Positions 17,065 through 24,591 of a stretch of DNA of 64,000 nucleotides are shown here, in pieces. Made by a program: the position numbers and the translations under genes. The notes beneath the pieces are model-generated. The model made no database searches. It had not been told where the DNA came from and saw only the letters and a program-made list of their open reading frames with translations. The first letter of the stretch is position 1. Each line of letters begins with the position of its first letter. This DNA comes from Umezawaea endophytica (GTDB taxonomy: Bacteria > Actinomycetota > Actinomycetes > Mycobacteriales > Pseudonocardiaceae), in the NCBI RefSeq assembly GCF_025061645.1, contig NZ_JANYMP010000009.1:124831-188830 (forward strand), read 5' to 3'.

Positions 17065-17335
17065 TTAAACTTGCGCCGGGCGGCAGCTTCACCTTCTGCC
17101 CTTAGTGCCCGGCGGAGGGTCGAATCTAGGGGCCCCAAGTCAAATCGGCCACACCACGCTGGAACGCGACCCACCCGCCGACCACGACGGAACCCCCAGC
17201 CACCCCCACGTGACCACTCCCAACCCGGACCATGTCCACCGGACAGATCCCGAAATTCACCACAACTTCCCTATCCCGCGCATCACCCACACCCTACTGT
17301 CGTCCCCGGCCACCGCCCGGCACGAAGGGACCCCG

Positions 17336-20326
17336 ATGCGCGTTCTCACCCTAGGTCTAATCGCCGTCCTGGCCCTGAGCACGCCACTCCCACCGGCCCA
17401 AGCCACCAAGGACCTCAAACCCGCCAAGGACCTCTCCCACTACGTGGACCCCTTGATCGGCAGCGCCAACGGCGGCAACACCTACCCCGGCGCGGTCCGT
17501 CCCTTCGGCATGATCTCCTGGAGCCCCACCAGCACCAGGGGCGACCAAACCAACACCGGCGCGGCCAACGGCTACGCCTACGACGCCACCAGGCTCAGGG
17601 GCTTCAGCCTCACCCACGTCAACGGCGCGGGCTGCCACCCGGGCGCGGCCGGTGACATCCCCATCATGCCCTTCACCAGCGACCTCACCACCTCCCCCAC
17701 AGCCGACACCAGGGACGAGATCTACGCCGACAACTTCACCCACGAGAACGAACAAGCCACAGCAGGCCGCTACCGGGTAACCCTCCAATCCGGCACCACA
17801 GCAGACCTCTCCACCACGACCAGAGCGGGCATCGGCACCTTCACCTTCCCGAAGGACAAAAAGGCCGCCCTCCTCTTCCGGGTCTCCAACTCCCTCAACG
17901 GCAGCGAAGACGCCGAAATCACCATAAACCCGCAAACCAACACCGTGGAAGGCTCAGTACTCACCGGCGCGTTCTGCGGCAGGCGGGCCAACGGCGGCAG
18001 CAACAACAAGAAGACCTACTACCGCCTCTACTTCACCGCCCAGTTCGACCGCCCCTTCGCCACCACCGGCACCTGGCTCAACGACACCCTCACCCCAGGC
18101 TCCACCACCACCCACGGCGGCGAGGGCTACGAAACAGGCGCCGCCAGAGCGGGCAAGGGCTCAGGCGGCTACGTGACCTTCGACCCCACCACCGACAACG
18201 ACGTCCAACTCAGGGTGGGCATCTCCTACACCAGCCAAGCGGCCGCGAAGCGCAACCTCACCAAGGAGGTCAAACCCAAGGACACCACGGCCACCATCGC
18301 CCAGGACTCCACCAAGGCCTGGGACGAGGTCCTCAAGGACGTGGAAGTAGCAGGCGGAACGGACGACCAGCTCAAGACCTTCTACACCGCCCTCTACCAC
18401 GCCTTCCTCCAGCCCAACGTCTCCAGCGACGTGGACGGCACCTACCTGGGCAGCGACCAGCAGGTCCACCAACTCCAGAAGAACCAGCGCAACCAGTACG
18501 GCAACTTCTCCGGCTGGGACCAGTACCGGGCCCACACCCAACTACTGGCCCTCCTGGAACCCGAGGTCGCGAGCGACTACGCCCAATCCCTCCTCAACCT
18601 GGCCAACCAGCACGACGGCGTCTGGGATCGCTGGATCCACGTCAACGGCCCCACCCACGTCATGACCGGCGACCCGTCGGCCCCCGCACTGGCGGGCATG
18701 TATGCCATGGGCGCCAAGGACTTCAACGCCAGAGAAGCCCTCACCTCCCTGGCGCGGCAAGCCACCACCCCGCACCCGGACGGCCTCTCCGACAAGGGCT
18801 GCCCCGGACAGTGCGAAGGTCAACGCCCCAACCTCGCCGAGTACCAGCGCCTGGGCTACGCGCCCCAGGACACCTGCCACTGCTGGGGAGGCGCCGCGGA
18901 AACCCTCGAGGACTCCACCGCCGACTTCGCCCTCGCCGACTGGGCGGCACGCCTCGGCGAGGACGGCATCCGCGCCGAACTCCTCCCGCGCGCGAGCTGG
19001 TGGCGCAACACGTTCAACCCGTCCGCGGCCGGTTCCGGCTACCAGCAGGCGAAGAACGCCGACGGCACCTGGGTCTGGCCGTTCACCCCGTCCTCGGATA
19101 CCGGCTTCGCCCAGGGCAGCAGCGCCACCTACACCTGGATGGTCCAGCACGACGTCTCCGGTCTCGCGAACGCCATGGGCGGCAAAACCCAGGCGGCACA
19201 ACGCCTCGACGACTTCTTCCACCGGCCGGACGGGTCCTGGGCCACCGGCGGTGACGGCCTCCGCTACGACCCGACGAACGAGCCGGGCATCCACGCCCCG
19301 TGGCTCTACAACGCACTGGGCCAACCGTGGAAGACCCAGGAGACCGTCCGCGCCATGGCGGGCCTCGTCTACAAGACCGGCCCGGCCGGACTCCCCGGCA
19401 ACGACGACCTCGGCACCATGTCCGCCTGGTACGTCTTCGCCGCGCTCGGCGTCTACCCCCAGACCCCCAGCCGCGCCGAACTCCTGCTGTCCAGCCCGGT
19501 CTTCCCCAAGACGTGGATCAACCGCGGCGGCAAGACCATCAGGATCACCACCCCGAACGCCTCGCCGGACAACGTCTACGTCCAGGCCGCCAAGCTCAAC
19601 GGCAAGTCCCACACCAGGTCCTGGCTCCCGGAGTCGATCGTCGACCGGGGCGGCGACCTGACCGTCGACGTCGGCCCGACCCCGAACACCGCGTGGGGCG
19701 TGGCCGACCTCCCCGTCGACCACGTCCCCACGGCCCCGACCCCCGTCCCGAACCTCCCGGCGGCCTGCGCCCCGTCCGGTCCCCAGTGCGCCCACGACCT
19801 CCGCGTCCAGTCCGATGTGGACGGCGCGGCCACGGCGGACGCCAAGCAGCAGGGCAACCTCGACGGCAAGGGCTGGAGCTTCCCCGCCGAACAGCTCCCC
19901 CTGGCGGGGCGGAACACCGTGGCGGGCGTCGACTACCTGATCCCCACCACCACTGGCACCACCCGCAACTTCCTCACGCTGAGGGGTCAGCGCACCTACC
20001 TGACCCCGAGCAGCCGCACGAGCCTCGACCTGCTCACCACGGCGGTCAACGGCGACCAGCAGGTGGACGTCACGGTCACCTACACCGACGGCTCCACGTC
20101 CACCGCGAGGCTGGCCGTCACCGACTGGGCGTCGGCGGCGGGCCCGAAGTTCGGCGAGGACACCGCGATCACCGCCACCACCCGCTACAACGTCAACGGC
20201 ACCGCCGACGGCCGCACCGTCCGGATCTGGCACGTCGCGGTCCCGCTGGACCCCACCCGCGAAGCCGCGTCCTTCACCACCACCCCCAACCAGAACCTCA
20301 AGGTCCTGGCCGTGAGCACGACCTAG
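17336..20326 (+). CDS. secreted GH92 alpha-mannosidase-family glycoside hydrolase
   Basis: 996 residues from ATG 17336, preceded by GAAGGGA. A much longer in-frame extension upstream is low-complexity and has no ribosome site. The signal peptide MRVLTLGLIAVLALSTPLPP ends at about AQA. GH92 hallmarks: VDPLIGSANGGNTYPGAVRPFG at the start of the domain, TGDPSAPALAGMYAMGAKDF, CHCWGGAAETLEDSTADFAL and GNDDLGTMSAWYVFAALGVY. GH92 enzymes are Ca2+-dependent exo-alpha-mannosidases acting on N-glycans or mannans. After about residue 800 comes a beta-rich accessory domain with a carbohydrate-binding look (NLDGKGWSFPAEQLPLAG, DVTVTYTDGSTSTARL). The first 1.2 kb is C/A-rich on this strand, unlike the rest. 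The 3' end overlaps the XRE gene by four bases. Confidence 0.92.
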   Translation: MRVLTLGLIAVLALSTPLPPAQATKDLKPAKDLSHYVDPLIGSANGGNTYPGAVRPFGMISWSPTSTRGDQTNTGAANGYAYDATRLRGFSLTHVNGAGCHPGAAGDIPIMPFTSDLTTSPTADTRDEIYADNFTHENEQATAGRYRVTLQSGTTADLSTTTRAGIGTFTFPKDKKAALLFRVSNSLNGSEDAEITINPQTNTVEGSVLTGAFCGRRANGGSNNKKTYYRLYFTAQFDRPFATTGTWLNDTLTPGSTTTHGGEGYETGAARAGKGSGGYVTFDPTTDNDVQLRVGISYTSQAAAKRNLTKEVKPKDTTATIAQDSTKAWDEVLKDVEVAGGTDDQLKTFYTALYHAFLQPNVSSDVDGTYLGSDQQVHQLQKNQRNQYGNFSGWDQYRAHTQLLALLEPEVASDYAQSLLNLANQHDGVWDRWIHVNGPTHVMTGDPSAPALAGMYAMGAKDFNAREALTSLARQATTPHPDGLSDKGCPGQCEGQRPNLAEYQRLGYAPQDTCHCWGGAAETLEDSTADFALADWAARLGEDGIRAELLPRASWWRNTFNPSAAGSGYQQAKNADGTWVWPFTPSSDTGFAQGSSATYTWMVQHDVSGLANAMGGKTQAAQRLDDFFHRPDGSWATGGDGLRYDPTNEPGIHAPWLYNALGQPWKTQETVRAMAGLVYKTGPAGLPGNDDLGTMSAWYVFAALGVYPQTPSRAELLLSSPVFPKTWINRGGKTIRITTPNASPDNVYVQAAKLNGKSHTRSWLPESIVDRGGDLTVDVGPTPNTAWGVADLPVDHVPTAPTPVPNLPAACAPSGPQCAHDLRVQSDVDGAATADAKQQGNLDGKGWSFPAEQLPLAGRNTVAGVDYLIPTTTGTTRNFLTLRGQRTYLTPSSRTSLDLLTTAVNGDQQVDVTVTYTDGSTSTARLAVTDWASAAGPKFGEDTAITATTRYNVNGTADGRTVRIWHVAVPLDPTREAASFTTTPNQNLKVLAVSTT

Positions 20327-20541
20327 TCCGGCGGGTACTGGAACACCTCGTCGAGCGTCACCCCGAACACCCTGGCGATCTTGAACGCGACTTCGAGCGA
20401 CGGCGAGTACTTGCCCTGCTCGATCGCGTTCACGGTCTGCCGGGTGACGCCGACGCGCTCGGCGAGCGCACCCTGGCTCATCTCGTCCGCGTCGAAGCGC
20501 AGAGCCCTGATCCGGTTGGTGACCAGGGTCGGTTTCGGCAC
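20323..20541 (-). CDS. small XRE-family HTH regulator (YozG-like)
   Basis: A 72-residue single-domain HTH from GTG 20541: MSQGALAERVGVTRQTVNAI, then EQGKYSPSLEVAFKIARVFG and VTLDEVF. The size and C-terminus match the YozG/Cro-like stand-alone regulators that usually sit beside a small membrane protein. The 47-aa frame just upstream ends 3 bp before this start. A consensus promoter (TTGACA-17-TACGGT) drives both, and a CTGTC/GACAG dyad at the start site probably serves for autorepression. Confidence 0.9.
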   Translation of the reverse strand: MPKPTLVTNRIRALRFDADEMSQGALAERVGVTRQTVNAIEQGKYSPSLEVAFKIARVFGVTLDEVFQYPPD

Positions 20542-20543
20542 AG

Positions 20544-20687
20544 TCAGGCTCCCCGCCGGTAGAGCACGATCTTCCTCGTCCGGTCGGTGAGGACCGGGGA
20601 GGACTCTGCCACGACCGGCGCGCTGCCCGCGAACACCCCCGCGTGCCTGCCGACGGCGGTCAGGGTGCTCGTGGTTCCGATCGGCAC
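20544..20687 (-). CDS. 47-aa small protein preceding the XRE regulator
   Basis: A short frame from GTG 20687, with a G-rich ribosome site (AGGGGGGGC) and a strong promoter about 40 bp upstream. It ends at 20544, three bases before the regulator start. The sequence (MPIGTTSTLTAVGRHAGVFA, then a tail ending RTRKIVLYRRGA) has no membrane helix and no family I know. In related loci the place is held by a small membrane protein, so this could be a truncated relic or a leader peptide. Confidence 0.4.
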   Translation of the reverse strand: MPIGTTSTLTAVGRHAGVFAGSAPVVAESSPVLTDRTRKIVLYRRGA

Positions 20688-20702
20688 GGTCGCCCCCCCT
20701 GT

Positions 20703-20722
20703 CTGTCCAAAATCTTTGACAG
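20703..20722. promoter_or_regulatory. dyad at the transcription start of the XRE promoter
   Basis: CTGTC (20703-20707) and GACAG (20718-20722) are inverted around a 10-bp spacer just downstream of the -10 box. This is the proper place for autorepression by the XRE protein. Confidence 0.5.
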
Positions 20723-20727
20723 GTCCG

Positions 20728-20756
20728 ACCGTAGATCGCGCTCGTCGAGGTGTCAA
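20728..20756 (-). promoter_or_regulatory. consensus sigma-70-type promoter for the XRE gene pair
   Basis: Read on the minus strand: -35 TTGACA (20756-20751), a 17-bp spacer and -10 TACGGT (20733-20728). This is unusually close to consensus for this genome. Confidence 0.75.
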
Positions 20757-20763
20757 TGAAGCC

Positions 20764-21420
20764 TTACGCCCGGTCGAGTGATGCGTCCGCGAGGTCGCGC
20801 CCGTGCTCACGCGCGCTCCGCTCGGCCGCGACCCGGACCTCCGCCGCCAGCCCCCGCAGCGACTCCATCTGCGGCGACACCTCGGCGAGCGTCAGCTCCG
20901 ACTCGACCACCTTCAGGTCCATCTCCCACACCTCGGCGAGGATGCGCCGCATCCACGCGGTGGCGTGGTCCCAGCCCTCGCGCGGCGTGCCCGGTCCGTA
21001 CCCGCCGCCGCGCACCGTCACGAGCACGGCGGGCTTGCCCTTGGTCGCGGGCGCGCTCCCCGGAGCCATCCGCGGGTCGGTGATGACCAGGTCGGCCCAC
21101 GTCTTGAAGTGCTGCGAGACGCCGAAGTTGTACAGCGGCACCGCGAAGAGCAGCGCGTCCGCGTCGACCAACTGGTCGACGGCCTCGGACGCCAGCGCGA
21201 CGGCCTGCCGCTGCTCGGGGGTCTGGTCCTCCGCGGGCGTGTACGGCGCGGTCACGGCCGTGGCCCACGCCGTCGCGGGGATCGGCTCGACGCCGATGTG
21301 CCGGGTGGTCACCGCGGCGTTGGGGTGGGCCGACCTCCACTCCTGCTCGACGATGTCGGCGATCTCGCGGCTGTGCGAGCCGTCGACGCGGATGCTCGCG
21401 TCCAGGCGGAAGAGCGACAT
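20764..21420 (-). CDS. FMN-dependent NADH:quinone oxidoreductase/azoreductase
   Basis: 218 residues with the flavodoxin-like AzoR layout: an N-terminal strand LFRLDASIR then SREIADIVEQEW, a central ADALLFAVPLYNFGVSQHFKTWAD that binds FMN, and VTVRGGGYGPGTPREGWDHATAW. The reaction is two-electron NAD(P)H reduction of quinones or azo compounds, a cytosolic detoxification role. It is divergent from an HxlR-family repressor. The gap contains several TAGTGA/TCACTA half-sites, the standard arrangement for HxlR-controlled quinone-stress reductases. Confidence 0.92.
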   Translation of the reverse strand: MSLFRLDASIRVDGSHSREIADIVEQEWRSAHPNAAVTTRHIGVEPIPATAWATAVTAPYTPAEDQTPEQRQAVALASEAVDQLVDADALLFAVPLYNFGVSQHFKTWADLVITDPRMAPGSAPATKGKPAVLVTVRGGGYGPGTPREGWDHATAWMRRILAEVWEMDLKVVESELTLAEVSPQMESLRGLAAEVRVAAERSAREHGRDLADASLDRA

Positions 21421-21429
21421 GGTGACTCC

Positions 21430-21484
21430 TAGTGATTCCCGATGGGTAGTGACGCGCTAGTTGCTAGTGCTTCACTAGTCACTA
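21430..21484. promoter_or_regulatory. HxlR operator cluster
   Basis: A perfect dyad CTAGTGCTTCACTAG lies at 21464-21478, with further TAGTGA at 21430-21435 and 21447-21452 and TCACTA at 21479-21484. The sites crowd the promoter of the azoreductase and lie upstream of the HxlR gene. Confidence 0.75.
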
Positions 21485-21526
21485 TGAATATACGAGTACC
21501 AAGGTGGATGCAAGTGGCGGGGTACT

Positions 21527-21904
21527 ATGGCCTACGTGACACCACCGGAGGCGAGCACCGTCGAACAGACTCCTGACGTGCACATCTGCGACGTTTCGCT
21601 GCGGCGCGCCTTCGGGTTCCTCGGCAAGCGGTGGAACGGCGTGATCCTCGCGACGATCGGCGCGAGGGGCCCCGTCGGTTTCGCCGACCTGAAGCGCGGC
21701 GTCACGGGCATCACCGACTCGATGCTGTCCGACCGGCTCACCGAACTGGCGTCGATCAACCTGGTGGTGCGCTCGGTGACCACGGCCAAGCCGCCCGCGG
21801 TGACGTACGCGCTCACCGAGGAGGGCAAGCGCCTGCTCCCGGTGTTCGACCAACTCGCCCGGTGGGCGCACGACAACCTGAGGGAGTGCCCGTCGGGGGC
21901 GTAA
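21527..21904 (+). CDS. HxlR-family winged-helix regulator
   Basis: 125 residues. The HxlR signature runs through VSLRRAFGFLGKRWNGVILATI, GFADLKRGVTGITDSMLSDRL, LVVRSVTTAKPPAVTYALTEEG and LLPVFDQLARWAHDN. A Cys near residue 19 (HICDVSL) stands where redox-sensing HxlR/HypR/QorR proteins carry their reactive cysteine, so quinone or electrophile sensing is plausible. It is divergent from the azoreductase and shares a cluster of TAGTGA half-sites. The start at ATG 21527 follows GGCGGGG. Confidence 0.9.
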   Translation: MAYVTPPEASTVEQTPDVHICDVSLRRAFGFLGKRWNGVILATIGARGPVGFADLKRGVTGITDSMLSDRLTELASINLVVRSVTTAKPPAVTYALTEEGKRLLPVFDQLARWAHDNLRECPSGA

Positions 21905-22324
21905 GGCTGGTGGCCGGACGGCGTGGACCAGGTGTCCCCCGGCGTGGAGGCCCCCCGACGCACACGCTAGGGGAGGGGTCTGACAGTTTTCGGCGCTTGA
22001 GAGGGCTCGCGGATCACACGAAGAGGTGATCGTGCTTCGGCGCGGTGGGCCGGGCAGATCCGGCTGGGGGCGTCGCGCCGGTGGACCGTGGGAAGTGCCG
22101 ATTGGTCGCGCGGGTCGTGCCGCGCTTGCGGGTCAGGCGGGCAGTACCGCGCTGGTAGGTCGCGCGGGAAGCGTCGGCCTGGCGGGTTGTGCGGGGACTG
22201 TCGGGGCTGGCGCGTCGGTGAGCAAGGCGCTGCCTGCTTAGCTGAGCCGATCGGCCCGGACAAAGGCGTGGCGGCGTCAGGGGAAGCTCGTCGAGGGCGT
22301 GTCCGTGCTTCGACTGGACGGGGT
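21905..22324 (+). other. gene-poor, G-rich repetitive stretch
   Basis: 420 bp with no convincing gene. From about 22026 the plus strand is G-rich. It opens a 71-codon frame of Gly/Ala/Val/Arg with loose repeats (LAGQAGSTALVGRAGSVGLA), starting at GTG 22026 behind AGAGG. Imperfect GCGGGTCG/GCGGGCAG units recur. It could be a short low-complexity protein or a decayed minisatellite. I see no RNA gene or clear terminator. Confidence 0.4.
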
Positions 22325-22825
22325 CTAGATGTCGGCGCGGCCGTCCACGAGCCATTCCAGTTCCGTGGTCCACTCCAGTTCGCCGACGTCCACCAGGCTC
22401 GGTTCCTGGCCCAGCGGCATGACCTCCTGGGTGTAGCGCAGGAACTGCTCCACCCACGTCACGGACAGCCGCAGCGTCAGGTCGGCGGCGGGGGAGTCGA
22501 GTTCCAGTGACGTCACCAGCCCGTGCCGGACCCGGACGTCGCCGATGCCGCCGCCGTCGACCAGCAGCTCGCGGGCGAAGACCCACTCGGCTGCCTCGCC
22601 GGTCTCGTCGTCGTGCACGAGCAGCGTGATCGCGTACGGGTCGGTCGTGTTCCAGCTCAGCGAGGCGAGCGACCCGGAGCTGGACCGGCCCTCCCCACCG
22701 CGCTCGGTGATGGCCGTTTTGGTCGTGGTCCCGGTGACGCAGTGGCGGTCGTCGATGCCGAAGCGGCACAGCCACTGGTGAGCGTCGCCTTCACGGTGCT
22801 GGTACGCGTGAGGGTCGTCGATCAT
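22325..22825 (-). CDS. SsgA-like sporulation/cell-division regulator (SALP)
   Basis: 166 residues. The C-terminal two thirds match the SsgA/SsgB fold: SWNTTDPYAITLLVHDDETG, AAEWVFARELLVDG, GDVRVRHG, LELDSPAADLTLRL and VEQFLRYTQEVMPLGQE. SALPs are small cytosolic proteins that steer septum placement and peptidoglycan maintenance in sporulating actinomycetes, SsgB recruiting FtsZ. There is an N-terminal extension of about 45 residues (HAYQHREGDAHQWLCRFGID). Its presence indicates a filamentous sporulating host. It is alone, with about 230 bp of gene-free DNA upstream. Confidence 0.85.
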   Translation of the reverse strand: MIDDPHAYQHREGDAHQWLCRFGIDDRHCVTGTTTKTAITERGGEGRSSSGSLASLSWNTTDPYAITLLVHDDETGEAAEWVFARELLVDGGGIGDVRVRHGLVTSLELDSPAADLTLRLSVTWVEQFLRYTQEVMPLGQEPSLVDVGELEWTTELEWLVDGRADI

Positions 22826-22969
22826 GGGATCCGTCCTTCCGAGCGAGGAGCAGCGAGCTGTTCTCTACCCACAAGACGTGCGTGGTTCCCCCATGGTGGC
22901 TCCCGTGATCTAAACGCGACACAACTTTAGCCGGATTAGGGGTCGAACTGGGGTGCCTAAACGGTCAAG

Positions 22970-22990
22970 AACCGCCTCTCACCTGCGGTT
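22970..22990 (-). terminator. weak hairpin downstream of the GH105 gene
   Basis: AACCGC (22970-22975) and GCGGTT (22985-22990) form a 6-bp stem with a 9-base loop, 65 bp beyond the GH105 stop. The rest of 22826-23055 shows nothing I can name. Confidence 0.35.
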
Positions 22991-23055
22991 ATGTCACAGA
23001 GGGTCAATGAGTAACGACTTGGTGCGAGCACCGCGAAAACGCATTCACGTTATTC

Positions 23056-24591
23056 TCACGAACCAACCGATCGGTCTGCGTGCGCGAGTTGTTCGTTCAT
23101 GATGAGGAACGCCCCCAGCCCGTGGAAGTCGTTCACCGCGCGCGGCCGGTCCAGGTAGTAGCGCTCGGTCCCGACACCGGTCCCGACCACGATCCCGTCG
23201 ACCTGGGTCCGCCCGTCGGACCCGATGGACGTCCGGTCGAGCACCCCCTGGAACCCCTTCGCCGCCACGGGCAGGTAGCTCCGGTTCAGGTAACCGCGCT
23301 GGACGGCCCGCGAGATCGTGTACGCGTACATGCTCGAACACGACGTCTCGGTCCAGTTGCCCGCCAGCGAGGGCTTCGTCGGCAACTGGAACCACCGGCC
23401 GCTGGCCGGGTCCTGCCACCGCTGGTACCCGTCCGCCAGGTGCCGCACGATCCCCACCAGCGCCGCGCGGTTCGGGTGCGTCTGGGGCAGCACCTCGAGC
23501 ACGTCCACGGTCGCCATGCCGAACCAGCCGACGGCCCGGCACCACACCTCCGGCGACACCCCGGTGACGGGGTCGGCCCAGCTCTTCGCCCGCGTCTCGT
23601 CGTAGGCGTGGAACAGCATCCCGTCCGGTGACCGGAGGTGCCCGAAGTACGTGACCAACTGCCGGGAGGCCTCGTCGAACGCGGCCGGTCCGTCGCCGAC
23701 CTGCGCCCCGTAGCGGGCGAGGAACGGCTGGGCCATGAACACCCCGTCGGCCCACAACTGCCCGGTGAACGAGGTGTTGTGGATCAGCGCGCCGTCCGAC
23801 GTGCGCGGGTAGGTGGTCATCCGCTGCCGGATGCGGGTGGCGGCCAGCGTGTACCGGGCCTCGCCGGTCGCGCGGGCGAGTTCCAGGAACACGTTCCCGG
23901 CCAGCATGGCGTCCAGGTCGTTGTACGGGTTGCCGGTGGTGCCGTCCGCCCGCACCTTCGCGTTGCCCCACGCCTTCAGGTACTCCAGGTACCGCGGGTC
24001 GCCGGTCCGCTCGTGCACCAGGTGCACGCCGTGCAGGAACAGGGCGTCCGTGTAACCCAGCCCGAGCGACGTCGCGGGCCGCTGGGCGATCGTCGAGTCG
24101 ACGATCGCGGTGGACCAGTCGGCGGGCGCGGGAGCGGTGATCCCGTTGTCCACCACCAGCGAGTCCAGGTTCGGCCCGCCGTTGGCGGTCGTGGCGGTGG
24201 CGCGGACCGCGTTCTGCCCCGCCACCAGCCGGGCGCCGACGACGCGGGTCGTCCACGACGTCCACGCCCCGGTGCCGGGGAACGACGCCGAGGCGACCAC
24301 GGCCCCGTTGACCTCGACGCGCAGCGGGCGGTCCACCGCGGTTCCGTTGGCGTAGCGGAACACCAGGTCGTGGTCGCCCGCCACGGCCGCGGTCACGGCG
24401 AACTCGACCGCGCTGCCCTCCACGTTGTCGAAGTTCACGAACCCGGAGCCGGTGAACCCGACGTGGTTCGACTCGACGACACCCAGGGTCCGGGTCGCCC
24501 GTTCCGCCTCGTAGGTGGTGGTCGCCGCGGCAGCCGGAACGGCCACCAGCGAGAACGTCAACGCCGCCACCAGAACCGCCGTCACGCGCAC
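23056..24591 (-). CDS. secreted CBM35-like/GH105 unsaturated rhamnogalacturonyl hydrolase
   Basis: 511 residues from GTG 24591. GTG 24585, overlapping the GH97 stop by four bases, is an equally good start. The signal peptide ends near PAAAA. Residues about 25-145 form a beta-sandwich carbohydrate-binding module (YEAERATRTLGVV, GFVNFDNVEGSAVEFAV). The rest is a GH88/GH105 alpha6/alpha6 barrel: NPYNDLDAMLAGNVFLELAR, SFTGQLWADGVFMAQPFLAR, VSPEVWCRAVGWFGMATVDV and ETSCSSMYAYTISRAV. Such enzymes remove the unsaturated uronate left by pectate or rhamnogalacturonan lyases. It is second in an operon with GH97 and probably works on plant pectin side chains outside the cell. Confidence 0.88.
   Translation of the reverse strand: MRVTAVLVAALTFSLVAVPAAAATTTYEAERATRTLGVVESNHVGFTGSGFVNFDNVEGSAVEFAVTAAVAGDHDLVFRYANGTAVDRPLRVEVNGAVVASASFPGTGAWTSWTTRVVGARLVAGQNAVRATATTANGGPNLDSLVVDNGITAPAPADWSTAIVDSTIAQRPATSLGLGYTDALFLHGVHLVHERTGDPRYLEYLKAWGNAKVRADGTTGNPYNDLDAMLAGNVFLELARATGEARYTLAATRIRQRMTTYPRTSDGALIHNTSFTGQLWADGVFMAQPFLARYGAQVGDGPAAFDEASRQLVTYFGHLRSPDGMLFHAYDETRAKSWADPVTGVSPEVWCRAVGWFGMATVDVLEVLPQTHPNRAALVGIVRHLADGYQRWQDPASGRWFQLPTKPSLAGNWTETSCSSMYAYTISRAVQRGYLNRSYLPVAAKGFQGVLDRTSIGSDGRTQVDGIVVGTGVGTERYYLDRPRAVNDFHGLGAFLIMNEQLAHADRSVGS

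Noticed and set aside
18542-20233. 563-codon frame opposite GH92
   Set aside because: Gly/Val/Arg-rich shadow sequence with no recognisable protein family.
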